From NCBI RefSeq assembly GCF_041296385.1, contig NC_091014.1, forward strand, positions 18,327,578 through 18,391,577: DNA of 64,000 bases. Direction: 5' to 3'. The notes under the pieces were generated by a model. The model was given only the letters and a program-made list of their open reading frames with translations. It was not told the origin of the DNA and ran no database searches. The stretch's first letter is position 1; each line of letters begins with the position of its first letter. Positions 1 to 10,810 of the stretch are shown here, in pieces. Source of the stretch: Aphelocoma coerulescens (Eukaryota > Chordata > Aves > Passeriformes > Corvidae). Both the position numbers and the translations under genes were made by a program.

Positions 1-505
1 AAACTCCATTGTAACTGCTGGGATCAGTCGATGGGCTGAACCTCTCTTCTACCTGGTAGGGATGCCTGATGGGTGAGAACCGCACCCTGTGTGTGCTGAA
101 TATTTTTTTTGGGGATTAGAGCTGGTCTGTGCATTGCTTTGAGTATGTTTTTGCAGTCAGATACTATCACCAGTAATCCCCAAACCTTAACCTGTCATAA
201 TTTTCTGTTAACAAAGAGTATTTCATAAACTGTTAGTGTGAGTCCCTCACAGGTGCTGGCTGTCACCAGCAGCAGGTAACATACTCGAATAAAGTGTAAG
301 ACCCACTGAGGGGTCATAACATGAGAAGATCCGTGAAGAGATCTTATGCTTCTGCTGTTAGTGTGTGTTTCTGACTAAGTCAGTCAAACCACCCTGCAAT
401 CCAGCAGCACTGCTCAGTGAAGTGTCCCCATAACAGGACATTGACAGACTGGTCAGGCACAAGGGTCTCACCTTTTCTGGAGCACTGACAGACAAATCAA
501 ACTCT
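1..505. repeat. possible dispersed-repeat fragment at window edge
   Basis: This stretch is less AT-rich than the sequence after it. It contains an AATAAA at 288-293 in a context that reads like the tail of a retroelement transcript or LTR. It has no open frame of note, and it continues beyond the left edge, so neither ends nor target duplications can be judged. I infer a transposable-element fragment, possibly an endogenous-retrovirus LTR or internal piece, from composition and general resemblance only. A host untranslated exon is an alternative. Confidence is low. Confidence 0.22.
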
Positions 506-3500
506 AAGGTTTGAGGAAATCTCCCCACACTAAGGGTGAAAGAAATCTCCCCTTTTCATGTGACAAGTAGGGAAAAAAGTTTTGGTGAAAGGTCTTTAAT
601 AACATGAAAAGTACTTGGAATTTTATATTTATGTATATAAAAATTGGGATAGAATGTAGCAGAAACTTCCTGATCTCTGTCAAACATGAGAAAAGAATTT
701 TGTTGCTTATGTACCATGCAGGGGTCATCCTTGAGATAACTCTATAATATTTAATTTTCTGTTGTTGTTTATACACAGCTAAAAACTGCATAGAAATGCC
801 AAATAATATTTGTCAGTGCATTTTGGTAGGATAAATCTCTTGCTAAAATCTCTGAAAACTGATTGAAGTTTCACTTGAACCACACACTACAAGCAGAGTC
901 ATAGGAAACAAATAAAAACCAAAAGAAAATTCTGGCCTCCTCAAACTTAGTAAGGTGAATATATTTTTATCTTAACCTTTCAACATGTGAGGTGTATAGT
1001 TTACATTTTCTATTCCAGTAATATTTGAGTTTCTGTGTATATCTTTCATAAATATGTGTCAATTTGAACCACTAAAGCAACAGTTCATTTTAAAAGTACT
1101 GAATAATGTTCTTTGTGTAATAGTATCTGATTTTTCAGTCTGTAAGAGTAAACATATTTGGAACAATAGGATTTTTGACATTAAGAAGAAAGTAACCTTT
1201 ATTTTTAAAAGCAATATTTGTAATACAAATGTGCAATTTGTTTTTGATTTCAGATATTTTTTATCCCACTTTTACTTTTTTTTTATCTTTCAAATCCTAA
1301 ATCTAGAGTTGGTTTCCTGCAGGAATTAATGAATTGTGAGTTTTCCCCCTGTTTTTAATCTCAGGACCAAAATTAAATTGTGTGATTAGAATTGGCTTCC
1401 CATTGAGTTTTATTAGAATGAGTTCTGATTTCTGTGTGAAACCCTGATGTTCTCCCACGTTCAATTGACAGGATGTATATTTTGGTGGCATTTTGTTATC
1501 GCAGACTTGAGTTAAACTAATTATAAAGACATATAAGTTTAGATTTATTTTAAGCAAAACCTCAGAACTACATCAAGTGCCCTCTGAAAGTGCACTGAAA
1601 TTGCTGTATATTGGCAGGGGTTGACTGAGGGTATCAGATCTTCTCTGTGGTCATTGCTCTAGGCTGCAGTTTTTTCCATGCCTACTGAGCATGGATAATG
1701 AAGTAGTGGATGAACACTCTATCAGAGCATCTACCAGTAGGTGATAAACTGCCTTCCCAGATTGCTACTGGTTGCCCCTAGGTTGTCCCAGTTCCTTGCC
1801 AAACTCTCCTCCAGTACAAATTGTTGGCTGAAATAGTTCTGAGACTCGATACACAGTAGCTCAGAAAACACTATATATAAATCACACTTTACCTGTGCAT
1901 TTCCTGATTGCTGATTCATGGTCAAAAATTCATGTTGCTCTTTAGTGAGAAAGAAATTGTGTATCTCTCCTTCCCTTTTCTTTCTGCTTTTCCTGTCTCC
2001 TTAAACTTTTTCTCATTTAAGTCACAGACAGGATCACTCAAGACATGATTACACACATTTATTTTCTTTTGCTGTTAGTATTTAAAAAAAGAAGGCTAAT
2101 CTCACATTATTCTGGAGAACTGCATGACTAGTACTTGAGAAAGTACAGTAATTAAACATATTACAATAAAAACATCACCAAGATAAAGCACAAGAAAACA
2201 AGAGAAGCAGTATTTTAATCCTATTTCCAGGAGATAAATACCTCAAGTTTTCTATTTTTTTTGTTTGCAACCTTAAAGGATCACAGATAATTCCCTCAAC
2301 AAAGCATGAAAAACAAGAAATGCCACTGTACCTGGCTTCTGAAAACTCTTCTTTTAATATGAAAGATTATTTGAACATAAGTCTCCAGAGTGCCTCTCTC
2401 AGAAAGATGTAATGATGTCACAAAAGAGAGAATTTCAGAAGGAATTCTCGAACTTACAGGAACTTGAAAAGGAGACTGAAAGAGATGCTTTCAGGAATAA
2501 ATAAAACAATCAAAGGGTGATAATTGTGGCACATGAGAATCCTCTCAGGGCTAGGTGCAAGGATTATGTTTTAGATCTCAAACTGCAAATTTTGTTGCTT
2601 CCAGATATGCTTTGCAGCAGTCATTAAGAAGTGAAGATGACTCAAGCCGTTCCAATACTAAAAGTTATCCAAGTGATACTGGTACTTTCTCCATAAATAC
2701 ACCCTTGAAATAACAGCCAGAAGTTTTACACACCTATTGAGACATCATATTTCAAACACACTTTCCAGACACTGAAAACAATTTTGGAGACATTACAATG
2801 TCATAGATACTCACCAGCAGAAGTAAATCCCTAACTTTCAGTTTCAGCAATTTGCATACTTCAAAACCTAAACTCAAAGTTAGCCACATAGCAGATATCA
2901 AGCAGCGAAGTAGGACAATTAGAGTTGCTGTGCCAGTAAGTTCTTGAAATACTAATCAGGGAGATTACTGAAGGGATAATTCATAAAGTATAGTTCTTCT
3001 GAGGAGCTCTCAAAAGCAATATGAAACTATCAATTCAGCAAACAAACACAACAAAAAAGAAAAAGAGAGAAAAAAGAAAACATTGGTATGGCAAGGTTAT
3101 AGCTGTAAAATAACAAAACAGTATGGAGAAAAAACAATGTGAAGAAAAAATAATCAAATGCAGGAAGAAGCAAATATTCTAATCTCATCCAAATTACATT
3201 GTCTTTAAATTAAAAGACAGTACTTTTCTACAAAGTGCAATACAGAATTTTTACTGGAACATAGATTTAAGTACTTTTATCAGTAATAAGGCCATCTACA
3301 TAGAAATAGAATAAGATGCGTAGCATACTAAGTTCCAATCAATTAAAAAATATTTTAAAATATATTAAATCCATGTAAACTTTAAACCTTAGATTTTGAA
3401 GGCTATTTACATTAAACAATATTAAATTGTGTGCTAATTACTGAGGTGCTAACTAGATTAATCTCTTTTAACTAAGTGCATTTTCTGTATCGGCATGTGG

Positions 3501-3849
3501 ACTGCATAAGGTAGAATTGTATTAATTTTGCTAAGAAATCATACAGAGATAAAGAAGAAACCTATTTGTAAACCTCATCTGGTTTTAAGCATTTTTTTCC
3601 TATTCTTAAAGCAAATAAGCATTTTTCTTGACTACGGCAGAACATTTTAAAATTGTTTCCTATGGATTATACTGTATGTGCCTAATGTCCATGAATAAAA
3701 TTAGGCTTGAAATTAGATGAAAGTCTTTCACAAGTGTGTTTATGAAGTTCTAGAACAGTAATCCAGTAGGTGGCTGCTTGGAAGGTGATCCAGCTACTTT
3801 TAAGATGCTTCTGTGTTAAGTCATTATGCTGAGATTATGTGGCAATGTT
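506..3849. other. AT-rich non-coding DNA, no gene recognised
   Basis: Only short chance open frames are present, none with a recognisable domain. There are minor A-rich tracts, for example around 3048-3082. No RNA gene, repeat boundary or promoter can be supported here. Confidence 0.6.
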
Positions 3850-4570
3850 TTGGTAGTGAGGGGCATCCAGGGGTGGTTTCTGTAAATCAGTGCCAGTTCT
3901 CCCCATGCCTGATAGAGCCAATGCCAGATGGCTCCGAGATGGTCCTGACACTGAACAAGCTCAAACTCATCAGTGACTGTGGTAGTGTCCCTGTGAAAAC
4001 ATAGTCATGGAGGGGGAAAAGTTAGTGTGCAAGAACAACTGCATCTGTAGGGAGGAGTGAGAATATGTGAGAGAAACAGTTCTGTAGAGACCATAGCCAG
4101 TGGAGAAGGAGGAGGTCATACAAATCTGTAGCCCATGGGAAAGACTTAGGCTGGAGAAGTTCATGGAGAGCTGTCTCCCATGAGAGGGATCCCATGCTGG
4201 ATCAGGGGAAGGGTTTGAGGAGTTCCCCTGAGCAGGAAGGAGCAGAAGAGACAAAATGACATGAGGTAACTGCAAGCCCCATTTCCTGTCCCCTCATGCT
4301 TTTGGGGAAGGAGGTAGAGGTTGAGCCTGGGAAGAAAGGAGGGAAGTTTAAATTTTCATTCTTATCTCTTATTAACCTAGTCTGATTTGATAGTTAATAA
4401 ATTCAACCCATTTTCCCAAGTCAAGTCTGTTTTGCCAGTGATGGCAACTGTTCAGTGTTCTCTCCCTGTCAACCCAGAAGCCTTTGATTATATTTTCTAT
4501 CTCCTGTCCAGCTGAGGAAGGGAGTGATGGAGCATCTTTGGTGGGCACCTCAGCTAGGGTCCACCCACCA
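3850..4570 (+). mobile_element. avian ERVL-type LTR, 5'-truncated or divergent
   Basis: This is a GC-elevated block whose order of landmarks matches the long LTRs of avian class III (ERVL-like) endogenous retroviruses. It has a purine-rich middle, with several weak repeats built around 'gaaggag' and 'gatcccatgctgga'. An AATAAA signal follows at 4396-4401. A conserved 3' segment comes next, with a 'tggcaactg' motif, 'ctctccctgtc', 'gtccagctgaggaa' and the terminal 'ggtgggcacct...cccacca' ending near 4570. Orientation is plus, because the polyadenylation signal precedes the conserved 3' end. The 5' boundary is uncertain and no TG start or target duplication was found. No retroviral coding region adjoins it, so it is probably an old solo LTR or LTR fragment. 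The family assignment is from memory of avian ERVL LTRs. Confidence 0.72.
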
Positions 4571-6089
4571 GTGGTAAACTGTTTTTTAGGGATGCTGAAA
4601 TTAGGTCTTTGATGCTGTTTAGCCAGCTTCCATATTTCTTCTATCTCTCCTATAGAGTTTTCATATGGCACTCCAAAAGAATATCTATCTCTGCAATGAG
4701 AGTATCAATTAAGTAAACCCAAAACTGATACTGAGTCATTAGGCTTTTTGTCTTAGAAGTCATTTCCTGATGGATTCAAGGCCAAACACCTTCACATTTT
4801 AGAACGGCTTCTCATATCCTTGATTCTTGTTAAATGTCTTTTCTTTCTCTGTTAAATAGCAAGAATCTTCTGAGCTTGAAGAACCTATTTTCTCAGAATT
4901 TATATTATGAGAAGGAGGTCATGGGTACATGCTCAAGGTCTATAATTTGACAATTTCAAAACATGCTATATTCCTATTTCACGCCTTGCTTTCTTTGTTT
5001 GAAGACTTGGATTTTTTTCACCTTGGTTTATTTATTTGTAATTTGGGGGTTTCTTTTGTTTGTTTTGGCTTATATTTTGGTTTACATTGGCCTTTTTTCC
5101 TAGTACAGTTATATCTGTTTTCCCAAGGCTTATTTCAGAGCTTATATAAGTTGTGGTCTCTCCAAGAGAAAATTTTAACTTTCTGCTATCCCTTAAATGT
5201 GCTCAACAAACGATTGAATCTTATTTTAATTCTTGTGCAATGAAATTTCTGTTTGATTAGGAGCGAAGTCTCTGCTGGCAAATCTCTCAGGGTCATTGTA
5301 ATGGGCTTCCAACTACGTCCTCTTTGTCTTGAAAGGATTCTAGTCATTCCAGTCTGCAGAAGTATTTACTGGCTCAGGATGTCCCAGACAGGGCATTACC
5401 TAATTGGAAGTTGGACTCTTTTTTTTTGACGAGTTTTTTTTCTTCTCATTGTTTTGCCAAGAATTGCATCCTAAGCATCTGCTATATAGATATATATTTC
5501 CCGTTTCCAACTACTGGTTGTGAAGAGGTGCAGAATCAGATGTATGTCTCAGTGGTGTAGGAGGACGTAGTGTGAGCCATACATCAGCAATGATAACAGG
5601 ATCATGACTGCTGCTAGCCATAGTTTGTTTAATTCTTTACTCAAATTCAGGACTGTTTTCAATAATATCTTACTCAATTAGTTGAATAAAAGAAAATTCA
5701 AACATTTTATAAGCTTAGCTGTTTAGGTTGTTCTTCTAGGACACTTCACAGAACTTTAAATATTTTAGAAATCTTTAAAAAATAATGCTGTCTTTCTTTA
5801 GGAAAGTCAAACAGACTGATAAAGAGAGAAAAAAATGCCTTAAAATCCCCATCATTTTACTCCTAAAGGGAAAGCTGAAAGAATTTGTGAAAGCTGAAAC
5901 TACCCTCCAGAGTCTCAGTTTTACATCAGTATGTTTCTACTACTGCACTTAACATATTTTCAAATCTACTCACAGTCTATGACTTGGGTTCCTTGGTGAA
6001 TGAAAAGGTTTTAGTGTTTTTATGACCTATGCTATGTTATTTATTGCATTCTGTGATTTTTTTTATACCTAAAAGGGAATACTTTCGTG
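4571..6089. other. unique non-coding DNA, no gene recognised
   Basis: AT-rich sequence with T-rich runs near 5420-5445. The frame at 4929-5243 is rich in Phe and Leu and reads through T-rich DNA, so it is not a credible gene. The frame at 4372-4671 on the minus strand is antisense to the LTR upstream. Confidence 0.55.
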
Positions 6090-6757
6090 GAATCACAAGA
6101 CTGGGTCCGTTTGGAACAGACCACAGTGTGTCATCTTGTCCAACTGCCCCGCTCAAGCAGGGTCATCATAAAGCACATGGCAGGGGATTGTGTCCAGATG
6201 GCTCTTGAATATCTCCAGTGGGGGATACCCTATAATCTCTCTAGGCAACCTTTTCCAGTGCTCAGTCACTCACACAGCAAAGAATTTTTTCCTCATATTC
6301 AGGTGGAACTTCCTGTTTATTATTTTATGCCCATTGCCTCTTTTCCTATTGCTTAGCACAATCAAGAAGAGCCTGGCTCCATCCTCTTGATACCCACCCT
6401 TTAGGTATTTATACACATTATTGAGGTCCCCTCTCAGCAGCCTCTTCTTGAGACTGAATAGGCTCAGCTCCCTCAGACTTTCCAGACCCTTGACTAACTT
6501 AGTATCTCTCCACTGGACCTGCTCCAGAAGGTCCATATCTCCTTGGTACTGAGGAGCCCAGAAGTGCACGCAGTTCTTCAAATGTGGCCTCACCAGGGCT
6601 GAGTAGAGGGGCAGGATCAGCTCCCTTTACCTACTTGCAATGCTCTTCCTAATGCATCCCAGGATTCCCTTGGCCTCCCTAGCTACAAGGACACACTGCT
6701 GGCTCATAGGTTGTTGTCCACCAGGACCCCCAGGTCCTTCTCTGCAGAGCTGCTTTC
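6090..6757 (-). mobile_element. CR1 LINE, 5'-truncated 3' end
   Basis: A CR1 non-LTR retrotransposon fragment in reverse orientation. It begins at its 3' end with a diverged 'gaatcaca' unit, related to the terminal 8-bp repeat of CR1. The typical CR1 3' landmarks then follow on the plus strand: 'ctcaagcagggtcatc', 'ttttccagtgctcagtcac', 'ggcctcaccagggctgagta' and 'gtccaccaggacccccag'. It stops abruptly near 6757, the usual 5' truncation of LINE copies. The bottom strand still encodes part of the ORF2 C-terminal region. It is diverged and carries stop codons, so it is an inactive fossil. A second CR1 lies about 435 bp further on in the same orientation. Confidence 0.93.
6220..6593 (-). pseudogene. 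CR1 ORF2 C-terminal remnant
   Basis: The bottom strand reads as the C-terminal, post-reverse-transcriptase part of the CR1 ORF2 polyprotein for about 107 codons (6593 down to 6270). Family-typical stretches include '[14 protein letters not shown]', '[19 protein letters not shown]' and '[12 protein letters not shown]'. The frame then meets a TGA stop, and beyond it the same frame continues with family-like residues 'VTEHWKRLPREI'. The stop sits where an arginine codon is expected. A CGA to TGA change by CpG decay would explain it (inference). No catalytic domain remains and the start is lost to 5' truncation. This is not a host gene. Confidence 0.85.
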
Positions 6758-7192
6758 CCTATTTCTTATGCTGTATCTTGCTCATTTCTATTCATACCCC
6801 ATTTCCTCAGTAGTATTTTCTCCCCTTCTTCCTATGTATTACCAATACTCAATCAGAGATCAAGATCCTAGTTGCATTTTTTATATTTTTCAACTGATCT
6901 TATGTATGTAAGAAAAAAAGAAAGACCTCTCTCCTCTTATAAATTGAATCATGGTATAATAAAGTACCTTGTTGTTACTTACAGTTTTCTCTTTCAATAG
7001 AAGTAAGACAGAAATGGATCTCAAAGTTTTTCATTGCAAATTTCAGAGGATTACAATCTGGGAAATAAACCCGTGCATCAAAACTGACTACAAAATCTCT
7101 GTTGCCTATAATCTAAACAGGTAGTCTACATATTATTAAATAGGAAAAATACCTCATGTGACACAAGACAATGATGTTCAGGGGATTAAAAC
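6758..7192. other. spacer between two CR1 copies
   Basis: AT-rich unique sequence of about 435 bp separating two same-strand CR1 fragments. No gene or regulatory site is recognised. Confidence 0.5.
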
Positions 7193-7545
7193 CATAGAAT
7201 CATTTAGGTTGGAAAGACCTTTGAGATCATTGACTCCAACCATTAACCCAGCACTGCCATCTTCACCACTAAGCCATTTCCCTAAGTCCTCATCTACACA
7301 TCTTTTAAATACCTCCAGGATGGTGACTCAATAATTTCTCTGATTAACCTGTTCCAATGCTTGACAAACCTTTCACTGAAGAATTTTTTCCTAATATCCA
7401 ATTTAAACTTCACCTGGTTCAACTTGAGGGTGTTTTCTCTTGTCCTGTCACTTGTTATATGGCAGAAGAGACCAACCCCCACCTGGCTACAACATCTCCT
7501 CAGGTAGTTGTAGAGTGGGATAAGGTCTCCTTTTCTCTTGTTGAA
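7193..7545 (-). mobile_element. CR1 LINE, short 3' end fragment
   Basis: A second CR1 fragment in reverse orientation. It opens with one copy of the terminal octamer (CATAGAAT, 7193-7200). The family signature 'ggttggaaagacctttgaga', the phrase 'cctgttccaatgcttgacaa' and 'agaattttttcctaatatcc' follow. It ends near 7545, where similarity to the CR1 3' region fades. Its sequence differs clearly from the neighbouring copy in the shared part, so the two look like independent insertions from different CR1 subfamilies rather than a local duplication. Confidence 0.9.
7294..7482 (-). pseudogene. CR1 ORF2 C-terminal tail remnant
   Basis: A 62-codon bottom-strand frame containing the CR1 ORF2 tail motif '[20 protein letters not shown]' followed by 'REIIESPSW'. 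It corresponds to the same C-terminal tail that is interrupted by a stop in the neighbouring copy. It has no start of its own and no enzymatic domain. It is a fossil inside the CR1 fragment. Confidence 0.82.
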
Positions 7546-9929
7546 AGGTGTAGGTGGTCAGATGACAAAAGCTGAGCCATCCCTCACCTTATAAATTGAG
7601 AGTGAGATAGCAATTTCTAGAGCAAGAGATTGAAGGTCTTTATAAGTTCTTCCATACCTCAGTCCTGATTTGCAGGCATTGTAGTGCCTTTATCTGATAT
7701 CTTTGGAGACCATTTTCATTTGTACCTCTCTTCCACTAAGGGTAGGAATGAAACTGCTAAACATAACTCAGCAAGAGGCCTGCTTACAGATAAGAGTAGG
7801 AGAGCAGGAGTAAAAAATTGTGCTACGACTCCATAATAGAAAATACTGTTTTGTACACTATATTTTAAAGCGGCTTAGAATGCTAGAAGGTATTTTTTAT
7901 TAGACTGTTCATAATAATCTAAGGAGATGGAAGGAACAAATATCAAATAAAGTATATGTTCCTCTGGGGAAGACTATAAAATGACAAACTGCAGTGCATT
8001 CTTTTAATGGTCAGCTCTCTTCACTTTTAATAATTTAATAACATCTACTCTTATGAAATGGAACTATGAACATGGAAAACAGATTTGAAGAATGATCTAG
8101 GAGAGAAATATAAATGAGTACATATCAGGTTAGTGAAAACAGATTCTGGTTCTCTCATGATACTTGGATGAGATTTCAGTTTCCATGTAGAGTTTTTTCT
8201 AGTCATTAGATGGATAAGAACAAAGTTGATGGTCTTCCCTGCTGTTGCAGAGTATAAGGAAAAACCCCAGTGTCAAAAATGGTGCCAAAAAGAGCAGTCT
8301 CATCCTCAATAAATCTTATTGGAAAACATCTACATAAAGATGTATTTTTAATTTCAAACTCTCAGTCTGTCATATTTAGCTTTTAAATGTACCGAACTTA
8401 GATCGTAAGAAGAGTGCTGCAAAATGTTAAACCCAGTTTAGCATGGTGCTCATTCTGAGCATGAGTATCAATAAGAATCTGGACAGAAGTGTAACAAAAT
8501 GAGAAGTGTTCATCCAGTTCCAACTGAGGCTGTATTTCCATTTAAACTAAAAAAATTCCAGGTAACAGCCATAGTAAGAAACCTCAGTTCCCCAGATAAT
8601 TGATTCATTACGGTAATGTGACTCATTATAGGAACCTGATCTAGTGCTCAGGAAATGCTGCAAAGACTTTCTTCCATTTCAGGTGTTTTTTCATGAGGTC
8701 TAACATAACCAATCTCTGTACCTATTATCAGGTAAAAACAGTCACCAGTATCCACACACTCCAGCATGTGATTAGAAGGAAGAACATAAGAATTCCCTGA
8801 TGTTACTCAAATCTAATCAATTTCAGTGCTATTTCTGATACAGGTGACTCCATCCAAACAACAAGCAATACACAACATTTCTATACATAGAGTGTTTTCT
8901 TCTCACTTATCTCAAGACAAAGATCTTTTAACTCTAGTTTAACTTTTAACACTAGTTATGTATTAATAACTTGCATAAGGCTTGTGCACTTATTTTGAGA
9001 CTACTTAACTATGGAATCGTGATAATTGAAGTTGTACTGATTTTGGAATATATCTCTGGATGCCATCTGGTAACAGCATTCTTTCCTCTGCCTTACCCTC
9101 TAAAACAAAAGCCAACACCATTGCATTTAGATAGTTCACCAGGAGTCACGCTGCCCACTTCATACAGATAGTTTGTTTCTTAAAGAACTCATTATTTGTA
9201 TCCCTTCTCATCTGGAGAGATATGAAATCATCTTCCTCAAGGATATAAAATGTCAAGAAAATTGTAATATCTTCCATAACTAAAGTTTTCTAAATCTGAG
9301 CAACAATACAATGAAGTTTAGAAGATTCTTGAATTTAGAGAAAGAGAAAACAAAGACTCATGTGACCAAATCCACTGAAGAAAGATCTTGTGTTCTAGTT
9401 TCACTTCTCAAACTCTTTATTCTAGGAGTATAAAATAATCAGAAGTAATGCTGGGAATCCAGCTGAAAGCCAAGATTACACATTTTCCTCTAAATGTCAT
9501 ACCTACTTACTGTTTTTGATTTCTGCCATATACTGAATGAATATCTTCAGTGAACTGACTCTGTTTTGAAATTTCTCCTCAATAATTGGCTGCATTTATT
9601 TGTTTATAAAATCCAGCATGATGATGAGCTATGATGATACATTCTGCTTCCTAAGGAGACTAGTTAGAAAAGCAAGAGTCAGGCAAAAATAAAAAAGAAA
9701 AACAATGTTAGCTACTTTGAAATATTCCATGGTGGACCTTATTTAGGAAAGCTCTGAGTGACTCCCAGGCTTTCAATTATAGTAACATAAGCCCCTTTCT
9801 GAGGTAACTGACACAGCAACAAGCTATGTAACTACTTCAGAAAGTCAGGATGAATTGTTATTGATTGTTGTAAAGTATTTGAACCTTGATAGTGTGCCCC
9901 AGCCAAACCATTTTTAGTTATTTTTACAA
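7546..9929. other. AT-rich non-coding DNA, no gene recognised
   Basis: No recognisable exon, RNA gene or repeat family. Open frames are under 70 codons and show no family resemblance. Confidence 0.55.
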
Positions 9930-10810
9930 GAGCCCTCAGAGTGGGACCAGGCTGGAATTACCCTCACTGGTTTCACCTGGCCTTTCCACCTTCAGCTGCA
10001 GCACATCAGCCCCAAGAGGGTTTTTAAGCTCCAGTCTGAAGGTTTGAGGGGAGAGGTGGGATTAGTTTATGTCTGTTTGCTTGGATTTCCTGGGCTAACT
10101 TGGCTGCTGATCACTGGGTGGGTTTTGTTGCTGTCATCATCTCGATGCTGCTTGCCTGGATCAGGAGTCCCACCTGTTAGAGCCCTCAGGAATTCATCAA
10201 GGACTGAAAGGTAAATTGTACTAAATTGAAAATGAATTGGGAAAGAGGAAGCTGAAAAACTAAATACCAAGACAGCAAGGAATAGATGAAAAAGACTGTG
10301 CTGTACTGGATTAAAACCAATCATATTTTCAGAAAAGTGCGTGCAGAGCTCATGGACAAAATAGAGGGACCAATCAAGCAATGTGAGATCTCATGCACAG
10401 CAGTTGTAAAATGTGTAAGTAGAGTAGTATGTAAAAGTAGGTAGAATGTATAAGTAAGTAAAATGCATAAGTAGTGTATTATGTATAAGTAAGTAAAATG
10501 CATAAGTAGTGTATTATGTATAAGTAGGTAAAATGCATAGGTAAATAAAATGTGTAAGTACTGTGTTACGTAGAAGTTGTAAAAAGTATAAGAAAATGTA
10601 TAAGTTGAGTGATATGTATAAGTAGTATAAGGAGCAAGTGAAATGTATAAGTAGGTAGAATGTATAACTAAGCAAAGTGTATAAGGTATTATGTCAAAGT
10701 TGTGAGATGTTTGAACACAGGGGTATTTTAAGCAATAAGAAGGTTCTGCGTAATCATATTGATTTGTTGATCAGAAGGCATGAGTTCCCACAATTGATCA
10801 TACCCAAATG
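9930..10810 (+). mobile_element. possible LTR-like block with CCAAT boxes and internal minisatellite
   Basis: Composition changes sharply at about 9930, with GC-richer text to about 10200. Two CCAAT boxes follow at 10317-10321 and 10370-10374. A tandem array then runs from 10397 to 10690, followed by an 'aataag' near 10733 that could be a decayed polyadenylation signal. The arrangement of CCAAT boxes, repeat array and AATAAR resembles the U3-R layout of avian endogenous-retrovirus LTRs. No TG/CA termini or target duplication was found, and no canonical TATA box is obvious. The retroviral interpretation and the boundaries are inference. A host-derived minisatellite is the alternative. Confidence 0.35.
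10397..10690. repeat. degenerate ATAAGTA minisatellite with a 35-bp higher-order unit
   Basis: About 290 bp built from variants of a 10-12 bp motif (ATGTATAAGTAR, with changes such as ATGCATAAGT and GTAGAATGT). A nearly perfect 35-bp higher-order unit starts at 10451, 10486 and 10521, the third copy degrading quickly. Purines and T dominate and C is almost absent from the top strand. The homogeneous core with decayed flanks suggests recent local expansion inside an older array. Confidence 0.85.
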
